From assembly GCF_014905115.1 (NCBI RefSeq), contig NZ_CP041235.1, forward strand, positions 62,001 to 126,000: 64,000 bases of DNA. Direction: 5' to 3'. Origin of the DNA: Sulfurimonas sediminis (GTDB lineage Bacteria > Campylobacterota > Campylobacteria > Campylobacterales > Sulfurimonadaceae). Shown piece after piece: positions 1 through 8,660 of this stretch. The notes beneath the pieces are model-generated. The model was not told where the DNA came from. It worked only from the letters and a program-made list of their open reading frames with translations, and did no database searches. Positions within the stretch are counted from its first letter, which is position 1. Every line of letters begins with the position of its first letter. The position numbers were made by a program, and so were the translations under genes.

Positions 1-320
1 GCGATGACGATGAGTGCTGGTTCGGCAATGGTTGTTCCAAAACCTATCATAAACCCGAAAATCAAAATCCAAAAGGTTGAACCTTTATGGGCAAATTCAC
101 TCGCAAGTCCCTCTCCGACAGGGAAAATTCCGACTTCAAGACCAAGCAAAAATACGGCAAGCCCCACACCGACGATGCCTAAACCTATGGCAGTGCTCAG
201 CCAGTTTGGCGGGACACTCTGGATGATGGCAAGCTGGAAAAACATAATCACAAGTATGATTGGCAAAAGGTCACGAAAGGACTCTTTTAGAAGTTGTAAA
301 AAAGTTGAAATGCTCAGCAC
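1..320 (-). CDS. DUF1538 family membrane protein, N-terminal part (cut by window edge)
   Basis: Read on the minus strand from a GTG at 318-320, preceded by a GGGAG ribosome site about 7 bases upstream. The visible 106 residues run from FLQLLKESFRDLLPI through two or three hydrophobic segments to GEGLASEFAHKGSTFW and IGFGTTIAEPALIVIA, which I recognise as DUF1538, an integral membrane family of unknown transport role. The C-terminal part lies outside the window. It diverges from cobU with only about 70 bases between them. Family assignment is fairly safe; substrate is unknown. Confidence 0.75.
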   Translation of the reverse strand, partial: MLSISTFLQLLKESFRDLLPIILVIMFFQLAIIQSVPPNWLSTAIGLGIVGVGLAVFLLGLEVGIFPVGEGLASEFAHKGSTFWILIFGFMIGFGTTIAEPALIVI

Positions 321-377
321 GTAAATTTCTCCCACATTATTTTTTTGCAATAATATCGAAAAATATTATAAAACTGC

Positions 378-383
378 TATAAT
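378..383 (+). promoter_or_regulatory. -10 box of a probable leaderless cobU promoter
   Basis: A perfect TATAAT ends six bases before the cobU ATG, and no Shine-Dalgarno sequence lies between. Transcription would start at or next to the A of the start codon, so the mRNA is probably leaderless. No clear -35 box is seen, which is usual for the main sigma factor of this phylum. Confidence 0.5.
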
Positions 384-389
384 TTTAAA

Positions 390-884
390 ATGAAAACATT
401 ATTTATAGGTGGCATTAAGAGTGGCAAATCCCGTAGTGCCGAAAATTACATAAAAAAACTCTCAGACAAAAAACCGGTCTATCTTGCAACGACAGAATTT
501 ATAGATGATGAAATGCAAGAACGCATAGCACAGCACCAACAGCAACGCAAGAGTGATTTCATCACAGTCGAAGAGGCGATAAATCTCAAAGAAAAAATAG
601 CTCTGCAGGAGGGTGCGGTACTTGTTGAATGCCTGAGTATGTGGATAAACAATATGCTCTACCGTGAAAAAAGTTATGCACAGATGGAAGCGGAAGTGGC
701 AAACATTTTGGAGTTAAAACAAGACATCGTGTTTGTTATCAATGATGTGAGTTGCGGCATTATTCCTGAAAATAAACTTGCCCGGCAGTTTGTAGACATC
801 AGCGGAAAACTTTCTCAACTGGTGGCGCAAAAATGTGATGAAGTCTATCATGTTGTTGCCGGCATCAGTACACAGATAAAATGA
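390..884 (+). CDS. cobU: Adenosylcobinamide kinase / adenosylcobinamide-phosphate guanylyltransferase
   Basis: 164 residues, close to the usual CobU length of about 180. The N-terminus has the P-loop GGIKSGKSRSAE (residues 7-18). RIAQHQQQRK carries the histidine position expected to take GMP, and NDVSCGIIPENKLARQFVD matches the conserved CobU segment. It phosphorylates adenosylcobinamide and then adds GMP, giving AdoCbi-GDP for CobS in the late (nucleotide loop) steps of cobalamin synthesis in the cytoplasm. Its 3' end overlaps cobS by four bases (ATGA), so the two are probably co-translated. No cobalamin riboswitch fits in the short upstream gap. Confidence 0.92.
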   Translation: MKTLFIGGIKSGKSRSAENYIKKLSDKKPVYLATTEFIDDEMQERIAQHQQQRKSDFITVEEAINLKEKIALQEGAVLVECLSMWINNMLYREKSYAQMEAEVANILELKQDIVFVINDVSCGIIPENKLARQFVDISGKLSQLVAQKCDEVYHVVAGISTQIK

Positions 885-1608
885 GCAGGCTCTTCAAAGG
901 CTTTGCCCTGGCTGTTTCAATGCTTAGCATTGTTCCTTTTTTCAAAGTGCATGATTTTTACAAAGGCATAAACGGTTACGCGGTGATGTTCTATCCGCTT
1001 GTCGGTTTTATACTCGGTTTGCTTTTGTATGGTACTTTTTTGTTACTTACTCCTTTTTTCCCGCCTTTACATGTAAGCATCATTCTCTTTTCCTTATGGG
1101 TTTTAGTGACGGGTGCATTGCATCTTGATGGTTTTGCAGACACTGTAGACGGCTTGTTTGTTCCCAAAGAAAAGGCTTTACATGTAATGAAAGACCCTTA
1201 TAACGGCGGAATGGGTATGATTTTTACGGTAGTGTTTTTGCTGCTAAAAGCATCTTCTGTAGCGGCTTTGGATGCAATGTATCTTTTGCCTGTCTTGCTC
1301 TTATGCTTTCACGTTTTACGGCAGTTGTTGCAATCTGTCTTTACCCCTATCTTTCTGCAAACGGAATGGGAGCTTTGGCAAAAAAAGAGTTTTCGCAAAA
1401 ACAGTTTTTCGTAAGTGCGGTATATGTTACAGGAATGAGCATACTCTTTCACAGTTTTGTTTTGCTGTTTGTTGCTTTGTTTGTGCTGTTTGTCTGCAAA
1501 CATTTTTTTATAAAACGATACGGCGGTTTTACCGGTGATATTTACGGTTTTTGCATAGAAGTGACAGAGCTTGTGCTTTTAAATGTCATTATAGTCGGTT
1601 TGGTATGA
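881..1608 (+). pseudogene. cobS: Adenosylcobinamide-GDP ribazoletransferase, frameshifted
   Basis: The first frame (881-1414) gives the CobS N-terminus: MSRLFKGFALAVSMLSIVPF, then GALHLDGFADTVDGLF with the acidic signature, then DPYNGGMGM. Around 1290-1302 homology moves to the frame one base back, which continues LSRFTAVVAICLYPYLSANG and GGFTGDIYGFCIEVTEL to a stop at 1606-1608. One missing base near 1294-1300 explains it. CobS joins AdoCbi-GDP and alpha-ribazole at the inner membrane, and several hydrophobic segments remain. cobU, cobC and cobT look intact, so a sequencing error or very recent mutation is as likely as true loss. The stop overlaps cobC as ATGA. Confidence 0.85.
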
Positions 1609-2168
1609 AAATAACACTTGTGCGTCATGGTGAAGTAGAAGAGGCATATATCGGTAAATATAACGGACATAACGATATAGGACTTTCAAAAAAAGGGCAT
1701 GAGGATGCCAAAAATCTGGCAAAAGCCTTTACATGTAAAGCCTTTGATTTGGTCTACTGTTCAGACCTCAGACGGGCAAAAGAAACACTTGCTACTTTTT
1801 CTCAGGCAAAAAATGCCGTATATACATCAAAACTGCGGGAAAAGTCATGGGGAAGAGATGAGGGAATGGGTTTTGATGAAATCAGGGCGCAGGGTATAGA
1901 ATATGAAAACTTTGCACAGTGGATAAAAGCCCTTGACGGCGAGCCTTATGAAAAATACATGCAAAGAGTCAAAGCATTCTTTTTCAAAGAGTTGCCTGTG
2001 CAAAAGGGCGAGAATATTTTAGTGGTCACGCATGCGGGAGTCATTAGAACTTTAATGGCAATAGTACAAAATCTCTCACTCGAAGATGCCTTTGCAATTG
2101 CGCTTCCTTATGCATCATATACTGTTTATGATACAAAATTACAAACTTTTAGCACTATTAAAACTTAG
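1605..2168 (+). CDS. cobC: Histidine phosphatase, alpha-ribazole phosphatase-like
   Basis: 187 residues from the ATG at 1605, chosen because it starts with the catalytic motif (MKITLVRHGE) and overlaps the cobS stop as ATGA. Phosphoglycerate-mutase-like fold: RHG near residue 8, and THAGVIR near residue 144 with the second catalytic histidine. Its place after cobU and cobS supports dephosphorylation of alpha-ribazole-5'-phosphate in cobalamin assembly. The fold is certain from the motifs; the substrate is inferred from neighbours. tRNA-Ser starts 30 bases later. Confidence 0.85.
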   Translation: MKITLVRHGEVEEAYIGKYNGHNDIGLSKKGHEDAKNLAKAFTCKAFDLVYCSDLRRAKETLATFSQAKNAVYTSKLREKSWGRDEGMGFDEIRAQGIEYENFAQWIKALDGEPYEKYMQRVKAFFFKELPVQKGENILVVTHAGVIRTLMAIVQNLSLEDAFAIALPYASYTVYDTKLQTFSTIKT

Positions 2169-2197
2169 CTTCGCTATAATACCGCTCTTACAACAAA

Positions 2198-2285
2198 GGA
2201 CAGCTGGCCGAGTGGTCGAAGGCGCTCGCCTGGAACGCGGGTGTAGAGCAATCTACCTAGGGTTCGAATCCCTAGCTGTCCACCA
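2198..2285 (+). tRNA. tRNA-Ser (anticodon GGA)
   Basis: Acceptor arms GGACAGC (2198-2204) and GCTGTCC (2275-2281) pair fully. The anticodon stem CUCGC/GCGGG encloses the loop CUGGAAC with anticodon GGA, a long variable arm (GTAGA/TCTAC) marks the serine class, and the T-loop is TTCGAAT. CCA is encoded (2283-2285). The base before CCA is A, whereas serine tRNAs usually have G. The 3' end is the attachment site of the integrative element that follows, and the tRNA is complete on this side. Confidence 0.95.
2267..2285 (+). repeat. attL core (3' end of tRNA-Ser)
   Basis: The last 19 bases of the tRNA gene recur at 15323-15342 with one extra G (GCTGTCC against GCTGGTCC). With the integrase gene immediately inside, this marks the left crossover site of a tRNA-targeting tyrosine recombinase. 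Confidence 0.85.
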
Positions 2286-2394
2286 CCGAAACATCAAATG
2301 CAATCAAATAAAATACACAAAAGAGCCTAAAAAACGGACTTTTTAACACTTCACTATAAAATACGATTAAATGCAAATAAATAAAATTAAAGAA

Positions 2395-2415
2395 TTTTAG
2401 GGAGCGTTTTAGGGA
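2395..2415 (+). repeat. 21-bp direct repeat near left end of element
   Basis: A 21-base sequence built on TTTTAGGGA, GCG and TTTTAGGGA recurs identically at 15254-15274 just inside attR. The related strings GTTATCCCTAAAA and GTTATCCCT lie at about 2460-2487 in the opposite sense, immediately before the integrase start. This arrangement suggests integrase or excisionase arm sites, or an operator over the int promoter (inferred). Confidence 0.6.
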
Positions 2416-2486
2416 TATTTTTCTATAATGCTAAAATGATTTGAAGTAATCTGAAAAAAGTTATCCCTAAAAAGGAAGTTATCCCT

Positions 2487-3704
2487 ATGGCGAGAAAAGC
2501 AACACCATTAACAGATACACAAATAAGACAAGCTAAGCCAAAAGAAAAAGAGTACAAACTTTTTGACGGTGGAGGGCTTTACCTCTCCATAAGCCCTAAA
2601 GGTGGTAAATGGTGGAGAATGAAATATATGTTTGAAAAAAAAGAGCATAGAATAGCACTGGGAACTTATCCTAATGTATCGCTGCGTGAGGCAAGAAAAC
2701 AAAGAGACACTTTAAAAGAGAAGATAGTTATAGGGATAGATCCAGCTGCTGAAAAAAAAGAGCGTAAAAAGCAAATCAAGCAAAATGAGGAAAAGAAACA
2801 AAACACATTTAAAAAAGTGGCACTTGAAAAATTGCAAAGGCAATTAGAAGAGGGCATAAGTGAGAGCCACTACAAGAGAACATTACGAGGCTTTATAAAT
2901 GATACTTTTCCATTTATAGGCGATATGCTTATAGATGAGGTTGTAGAAGATGATATTTTAAACATCATAGAGACTATGCATAAAAGAGGGGTTAAAAACT
3001 CTATACAAAAGGTTTACAGCGCTATTAACAAAACTTTTAAGTATGCGGTAGCAAAAAGATATACTAGGCGTAACCCTTGCGTAGGTTTTGATTTAAGCGA
3101 GATTATTGGCAAGGTTGAGGTAACAAACTATGCAACATTTACAAATGATACAGATATTAAGAACCTCATCATAAGCACACAACAATACCAGGGCGAAATC
3201 TCAACAAAATATGCCCTTTTATGGTTACTTCATACGGCAGTGAGACCGACAAACGCAAGGCTTGCATTGTGGGAAGAGATAGATACAGTAAAAAAACAGT
3301 GGATAATCCCCGCTAAAAAGATGAAAACAAAAAATGAACTCATAGTGCCTTTATCTTATCAACTCTTAGACCTTTTAGAAGATATTAGACTTTATAACGG
3401 AGACAGTCCTTATCTGTTTCCAAGTATAAAAAGTAAAACAGTGCCGCTTAGTGACGGCGCATTATTAGGAGCTATTAGGCGAATGGGTTACACTAAAGAG
3501 GAATTTACACCTCACGGTGCAAGGAGTATGTTTAGCACAATAGCACATGAAAAAAGCCCATTTAATCACGAAGCAATCGAGACGCAATTAGCGCATAGTG
3601 TAGGGAGCAGTGTAAGCCAGGCATATAACCGTGCTAAGTATCTTGATGAGAGGGTGGAGCTAATGCAGTGGTGGAGTGATTATCTTGATGAGGTGCAAAA
3701 ATGA
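2487..3704 (+). CDS. int: Tyrosine recombinase/integrase, DUF4102 (P4-type) family
   Basis: 405 residues, typical of P4-type integrases. The N-terminal DUF4102 arm-binding domain (about 5-90) contains LFDGGGLYLSISPKGGKWW and LGTYPNVSLREAR. A core-binding domain follows, then the catalytic domain with Arg in LLHTAVRPTNARLALW, the HGARSMF box, the second histidine in LAHSV and the nucleophile Tyr in QAYNRAKYLDERV. It should integrate and excise the element at the tRNA-Ser 3' end. It overlaps the next gene by four bases. The start is an ATG directly behind a GTTATCCCT repeat. Confidence 0.93.
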   Translation: MARKATPLTDTQIRQAKPKEKEYKLFDGGGLYLSISPKGGKWWRMKYMFEKKEHRIALGTYPNVSLREARKQRDTLKEKIVIGIDPAAEKKERKKQIKQNEEKKQNTFKKVALEKLQRQLEEGISESHYKRTLRGFINDTFPFIGDMLIDEVVEDDILNIIETMHKRGVKNSIQKVYSAINKTFKYAVAKRYTRRNPCVGFDLSEIIGKVEVTNYATFTNDTDIKNLIISTQQYQGEISTKYALLWLLHTAVRPTNARLALWEEIDTVKKQWIIPAKKMKTKNELIVPLSYQLLDLLEDIRLYNGDSPYLFPSIKSKTVPLSDGALLGAIRRMGYTKEEFTPHGARSMFSTIAHEKSPFNHEAIETQLAHSVGSSVSQAYNRAKYLDERVELMQWWSDYLDEVQK

Positions 3705-4510
3705 AAGCAACAGACATCAAACGAGGGATAAAACAATACAAAGATTTAGAGGAAATAAAAAATAAAGAAGAATTTTTACATTGCTTTGTCTATGAATTGG
3801 CAATTAGAGACATTAAAGAACTATTGATTAAGCGAATTAACGAATTTTATTTGAATGGTAGTGAATTATGTTTACATGTAGATACGAGAGAAAATTTACT
3901 AAATGAACTAGCAAAAAGTGATGAATATAATTCATTAAAAATTGAAGTTGCAAAACTTGAAAATTTAACAGGAATAGGAAAGCTTGTAGTATATAATATT
4001 TTAAAATTAGAAGATGATTTAAGGTATTACAATGGTTTAAATTTAGTTGATTTGTATATTGATTATACTTTCTTTAACGATGACTTTAGAGAAAAATTCT
4101 ATTCTATATCAAATACAAAAAAAGAAGATACACTGATTTTAAAAAAAGATTTATATGATGGAATTATGAAAAGTGAAGCATATTTTCATAGTGAATATAT
4201 AAGAGTAAAAAAATTTTATCCAAAAATGAAAAATGAAAATTTTAGAGATATAACAACACACTACGCATTAAGATATAAAAGACCTATGTTTCACGGAACT
4301 ATTTTAAGTAATAATAAAAAAGCAGACATCACAATTAATGCAGATTTGCCAAAAGATTTGATTATGAATGAAGTTGAGAAGCTTGTAGACATCATTAAAA
4401 ACGATAGTAAAAATATTGATTCGAATAAGGATAAAGTTTTGCATGCATATAGTAGCTTGTATGAAAAAAATGTAAATATTGCTTACAAACAAAAAAGGCT
4501 ATTGGTAGAC
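3701..4510 (+). pseudogene. Element protein of unknown function, 5' part, split by an insertion sequence
   Basis: 270 codons of a gene that overlaps int (ATGA). It reads into KQKRLLVD at 4487-4510, where the ISAs1-family element enters. The reading frame resumes after the insertion at 7948 with GLIIYDYLELRN. Removing the insertion and one copy of the 9-bp duplication gives a continuous protein of about 380 residues. I do not recognise the family. It is Lys/Glu-rich and mostly helical with no signal peptide. Position after int suggests an accessory or regulatory protein of the element. As it stands, translation would run into insertion sequence and stop at 4540. Confidence 0.75.
4502..4510 (+). 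repeat. Target site duplication of the ISAs1-family element (left copy)
   Basis: TTGGTAGAC occurs at 4502-4510 and again at 7939-7947, exactly outside the terminal inverted repeats. Nine bases is within the 8-10 bp range known for ISAs1-family insertions. The interrupted reading frame is restored when one copy and the element are removed. Confidence 0.88.
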
Positions 4511-4522
4511 CACCACAATCCT

Positions 4523-4982
4523 CTAAAAACTCAATTTTAATATTTGAGCGATAGAGTCATCCAAATCCCATCTATTGTTGATGAGTTGTTCTTGTATAGA
4601 TTTTGCACCATTAAGGTGTAAAATATTCAAAATCATACTTCTAAGAATAGTCATTAAAAATGGATTTAAATGACAATTATGAGCATCTTCTAAAAGTGAA
4701 TTATCTTTGTATTGATGCATGGTTTCCACTTTCCAATGGTGTAAAATTTTATTGTGAAAGAATTCTGCACTTTCATGAAAATTTGCAATACAGAATTGAA
4801 TTCTAGTGCTATTAGTAATCTCGCCAGTTTTATGATTTGTTGACTCTACTTTTTTTATAACTTTTATTATTGAGCGAATATGAGTTATGCCATTATGATA
4901 AAAAGTAGTTGGTTGATATACAAACACCTTCCTATTAATCCATTCATTAGATTGTTGGACAGGTTTAGCCTTGTAAATATTT
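4523..4982 (-). pseudogene. ISAs1-family transposase, C-terminal fragment
   Basis: It reads IYKAKPVQQSNEWINRKVFVYQ, then ILHHWKVETMHQYKDNSLLEDAH, the conserved C-terminal segment of ISAs1 transposases with the HWxxEN-like region and the catalytic Glu area, and ends INNRWDLDDSIAQILKLSF. The upstream N-terminal coding part is now 2.2 kb away, beyond the IS1634-family insertion. The stretch 4584-4982 is repeated without visible difference at 6757-7155. Confidence 0.88.
4584..4982 (+). repeat. 399-bp target duplication of the IS1634-family element (left copy)
   Basis: This 399-bp segment of the ISAs1 transposase gene recurs at 6757-7155 in direct orientation, and I found no differences by eye. 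The two copies touch the two ends of the nested IS. IS1634-family elements are known for unusually long, variable target duplications, so this is best read as the insertion footprint and not as ordinary repeat expansion. Confidence 0.88.
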
Positions 4983-6756
4983 CCTGAATTCCACGAATTC
5001 AAAAAAATTAAAAGAAGACCACCTATACATCCCTAAAACAGGGAGGCTGTGTTGTAAAAGTGGGTGGCACAAACTTTAAGAGATATTTTTTTATAATACC
5101 TTTATGTATATCAGAAAAAAGAAAAATACAAGTGGTTCAATAAGTATCCAGATTATAAAAAAGATAAAGGGTAAATCTAAAGTAATTGAGAGTATAGGAT
5201 GCTCAAAAGATCCAGATAAAATAGAAAGACTTTTAAAAAAAGCTCATAAACGAATAAAAGAGTTAGAGCCTACACTATTTGATAGTGTAAAGCAAGAGGA
5301 ACAAAAACTAAAATTTTTGCCAATATCAAATGAACAAGTAATACCCATAGGTGATGAGTTATTTTTTGGTGCGATATTTGACAGGATTTTCAATAAAAAA
5401 ACTATTTTTCAATCAGTTTATAAAGCAAATGATAAACATGAGCTTTTTAAAGCACTTGTTATCTCAAGAATACTCTACCCAGGCAGTAAACTTTATCTGA
5501 GTGATTATCTTTTTTATTTTAAAAAGAAAGAGATTAGTGATGAAGCGATATACCGATTGGTAGATAGTCTCTATAAAGATGAAGTAAAACAAAGAATTGA
5601 AGAAGCTGTATATAAAGATACACTTGCAAAAGTAGGTGGTAAAATAGCAGTATGCTTTTATGATGTAACAACTCTGTTTTTTGAAAGTGAAAGTGAAGAT
5701 GATTTAAGACGCATAGGCTTTTCCAAAGAGGGCAAATTGGCTCGTCCTCAAATACAACTTGGACTATTTACAACCTTACAAGGCTATCCACTCTCCTATG
5801 AGGTGTATCACGGTAAAAAATATGAAGGGCACACACTTCTTGAAGCACTACTAAACTTTCAAAAGAAATTTAAACTTAAAAACAAACCTATTGTAGTAGC
5901 AGACAGAGGAATGCTCAATGATGCAAATATTGCTTTTTTAGAAAATAATGGATACAAATATATACTCGGTGCAAAAATTAAAATGTTACCAAGTGGTATC
6001 AAAGATAAAATTATAAATCTGACGTTTATTGATGATAACGTAACCCATGAAATAAATATCCACAAAACCATAACATAAAACAAGATAAACAAAAACATTC
6101 TCTTGATATATCCCAAAGGCTCATCCTGACATATTCATCACAAAGAGCGAAAAAAGACAAATACCTAAGAGAAAAAGCTTTAGATAAACTCAAAGCAAAA
6201 ATAGAGTATTCAACAAACCTGACCAAAAACGATTTAAAACTCTCCCATTATGCAAAATATTTGGATATTGTAGATGACTGTAAGGTGGAGTTTAGACTCA
6301 ATCATAATAAAGTTTTACAAGATAGTAAGCTTGATGGACTAAAAGGGTATTTAACAAACGATACTACACTTTCCCATAAAGATATAATAGAACATTACCA
6401 AAATCTCTGGCATATTGAAAAAGCTTTTAGAATCTCAAAAACAGATTTGCAAATACGACCAATACATCATAGGTTAGAACACCGTATAAAGGCTCATATC
6501 CTCATTAGCTTTGTAGCTTATGCCATATATAAAGAGTTTGAAATAAAAACAAGAGAGATTAAAAAAGAGTATCAAATATCATATAAAATTTTACGAGATT
6601 TAATTAAACATGTATTTGCTATAAAGTTCGATGATGGTGAGATATTTCCCATTAAGCTATCAGAAGTCCAGCAAAAGTTTTATGATGCTTTACATAGCTA
6701 AATTTTAAAATATTTTAAGGTTACTCAAAAGTGGGTGGCAAATCGTGGAAAACAGG
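4983..6756 (+). mobile_element. IS1634-family insertion sequence nested in the ISAs1-family element
   Basis: The ends are imperfect inverted repeats: the left starts CCTGAATTCCACGAATT and the right, read inward, starts CCTGTTTTCCACGATTT. Length is 1774 bp. A 14-bp string, AAAAGTGGGTGGCA, occurs near both ends in the same orientation (5056-5069 and 6727-6740) and may be part of a transposase binding region. The transposase gene is on the plus strand and frameshifted. Confidence 0.87.
5104..6701 (+). pseudogene. IS1634-family transposase (DDE), frameshifted
   Basis: The first part (5104-6078) starts MYIRKKKNTSGSISIQIIKK and has the DDE motifs CFYDVTTLFFES and PIVVADRGMLNDANI. The second part (6261-6701) has YQNLWHIEKAFRISKTDLQIRP, the third catalytic Glu region. 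Homology passes from the first frame near 6063 into the frame one base on (KQDKQKHSLDISQRLI). One extra A in the run at about 6063-6066 would restore a single protein of about 530 residues. A TATAAT box ends six bases before the ATG, as for cobU. The element is probably not active unless the indel is a sequence error. Confidence 0.88.
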
Positions 6757-7155
6757 AGTTGTTCTTGTATAGATTTTGCACCATTAAGGTGTAAAATATT
6801 CAAAATCATACTTCTAAGAATAGTCATTAAAAATGGATTTAAATGACAATTATGAGCATCTTCTAAAAGTGAATTATCTTTGTATTGATGCATGGTTTCC
6901 ACTTTCCAATGGTGTAAAATTTTATTGTGAAAGAATTCTGCACTTTCATGAAAATTTGCAATACAGAATTGAATTCTAGTGCTATTAGTAATCTCGCCAG
7001 TTTTATGATTTGTTGACTCTACTTTTTTTATAACTTTTATTATTGAGCGAATATGAGTTATGCCATTATGATAAAAAGTAGTTGGTTGATATACAAACAC
7101 CTTCCTATTAATCCATTCATTAGATTGTTGGACAGGTTTAGCCTTGTAAATATTT
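6757..7155 (+). repeat. 399-bp target duplication of the IS1634-family element (right copy)
   Basis: Partner of 4584-4982, beginning directly at the right end of the nested IS. It encodes the same transposase segment on the minus strand, still joined to the N-terminal coding part on its right. Confidence 0.88.
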
Positions 7156-7860
7156 GTCGGTTTTATATCTCTTGAAATTTCATCTATTTTATCAAGTAAG
7201 GTTTTTTGATTATCTTTTACCTTGGCAATATATTTTGAACCACTATTTTCGATAGCATCAAGAGTTTTTTTGGGTATTCATTGCATCAAAAGTAAAGATA
7301 AATTCATCTCCCAATTCCCCTATCATAGCCTGAAGGGCAGGTATTTCATTCGACTTCTCTGCTATTTGTTGATGAGCAATTATTACCCCTATCTCAGATA
7401 AAACAGCACCAACTACTTCTATTGATCTCTTATCTTTGTATTTGCTGCCATTCATAACCTTGCCATCTACGCTCAGGTGCTTTCCTCTTGTATCGACATA
7501 GGTTCTTATCCATTTCCTAAAAACAACTTCAACTTCTTGGCTATCAACTTTCGCTAACACATCAGAAACCAAACTTTTCTTTGGTGTTAATATAAACTCT
7601 ACACCTAATAATCTTTTAACTTGTTCTTTTTGAATATGCTTCTCTATCCAAATAGATATTTGCTTATAGTCAGTTGCTCCCATCAATCCAGCCAATACTG
7701 AAAGATATAAAATATGTTCTAGTCGGTGTCTTTTACCTTGAGGTTTCCGATAGTCTGTCACCTCTGAAAACAATTTTAAAAGTTGATTTGATTGGGCTTG
7801 ATCTGCATACCCTCTTATAGAACGCTTTTTCGCTAATTTTTCTCTTGTTTTTGTTGCCAT
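6757..7860 (-). pseudogene. ISAs1-family transposase, N-terminal and central part, frameshifted
   Basis: From ATG 7860 it reads SEVTDYRKPQGKRHRLEHIL, the typical ISAs1 N-terminal domain (DDE_Tnp_1-associated), then HLSVDGKVMNGSK with the first catalytic Asp and FIFTFDAMNTQ with the second. A run of seven A (7265-7271 on the plus strand as T) puts the frame out and gives a stop at 7258. With six A the frame continues TLDAIENSGSKYIAKVKDNQ into the 399-bp repeat. Reading then enters the IS1634 element and stops at 6705. Confidence 0.85.
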
Positions 7861-7938
7861 ATGTAATCACTTTAGTTTTTTAGAGTTCAAGCAATTATTG
7901 TTCTTCTTTTAAATTCCTGTTTTTTTAGGATTGGGGTG

Positions 7939-7947
7939 TTGGTAGAC
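7939..7947 (+). repeat. Target site duplication of the ISAs1-family element (right copy)
   Basis: TTGGTAGAC, identical to 4502-4510, directly outside the right inverted repeat. Confidence 0.88.
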
Positions 7948-8280
7948 GGACTTATTATCTATGATTATTTAGAATTAAGAAATAAAGAACGAGAAGACGA
8001 AAATATAAGAATTGAAGAAAAAAAGAGTGCAGAAATCAAATATATAAAAGGTTCAACAGAACTAACTACCAAGGAAAAAAAAGAACGGATTAAAGAGATA
8101 AATAGAGCTTATGCACAAATAACACGAAAAAAGATAAAAGAAGAGATAGCAAATGAACTAAATTATTCTATTGATACGGTTGAAGCATATTACAAGGCAA
8201 CAGCCAAACTTATAAAAGATAAAAATTATTTAAAACTGCTAGAGGGCGAAGACAAAGAACTCCTGAAAAATTTCAAATAA
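7948..8280 (+). pseudogene. Element protein of unknown function, 3' part, separated by insertion
   Basis: This is the continuation of 3701-4510. The frame goes LVD then GLIIYDYLELRNKERED, a charged helical stretch, and then EEIANELNYSIDTVEAYYKATAKLI, which looks like a helix-turn-helix. It ends at 8280. A GTG at 7936 inside the IS end could start translation, but no convincing ribosome site precedes it. The C-terminal HTH hints that the intact protein bound DNA; this is inference only. Confidence 0.7.
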
Positions 8281-8477
8281 AACTCTTAACATAAAACTTG
8301 ATAAAAGAGAGGGTATAAAAAAACGCAAATTTTTGTACCCTAACTAACATACAAAATTAACATACAATTCAAACAAGATTAATCAAACACGCTAAAAACA
8401 AAATTTAAAGTGTGTTGCCACCCTTTGGCAAGGGCATACCATTTTGAGAGAATGGCTTCTAATAAGGAGTTTTCATT

Positions 8478-8660
8478 ATGGAAAAAAGATATTATAGAGC
8501 GAAAGAAATCGCCGTGTATTTAGGTGTAACTATTACGACTGTATGGAACTACTCAAGCAAAGGGCTACTAACGCCTATCAAATTAACTTCTAATACGACA
8601 GTATTCGACATTGAAGAGGTTGAGAAGTTTATAGAAAGTAAAACAGCAAAGGTTGCGTAA
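8478..8660 (+). CDS. AlpA/MerR-like helix-turn-helix regulator, possible excisionase
   Basis: 60 residues after a clear AAGGAG site. RAKEIAVYLGVTITTVWNYSSKGLLTPIKL is a winged HTH of the AlpA/excisionase type (helix_turn_helix_17), followed by FDIEEVEKFIES. Such proteins control integrase expression or act as recombination directionality factors in P4-like elements. The stop overlaps the next start by one base (TAATG), so this begins an operon running to 9578. The 197-base leader (8281-8477) contains small hairpins, such as CCATT/AATGG near 8440, but no identifiable RNA. Confidence 0.75.
   Translation: MEKRYYRAKEIAVYLGVTITTVWNYSSKGLLTPIKLTSNTTVFDIEEVEKFIESKTAKVA

Larger units (their letters stand above)
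4511..7938 (-). mobile_element. ISAs1-family insertion sequence, itself interrupted
   Basis: Terminal inverted repeats: the left end starts CACCACAATCCT and the right end, read inward on the minus strand, starts CACCCCAATCCT; both continue into A-rich sequence. Without the nested element and its duplicated target, the unit is about 1.25 kb, the usual ISAs1 length. The transposase is on the minus strand in pieces: N-terminal part at 7258-7860 and C-terminal part at 4523-4982. It should be immobile because the gene is both split and frameshifted. Confidence 0.9.

Noticed and set aside
4-324. Plus-strand open frame of 106 codons at the left edge
   Set aside because: It is antisense to the DUF1538 gene, which has a ribosome site and clear family motifs; the plus-strand translation has no recognisable features.
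321-389. Cobalamin riboswitch upstream of cobU
   Set aside because: The gap is about 70 bases, AT-rich, without the B12-box or room for the fold.
7258-7275. Programmed frameshift at the seven-A run in the ISAs1 transposase
   Set aside because: ISAs1 elements use one reading frame, and the gene is broken further on by the nested IS. A plain indel is simpler.
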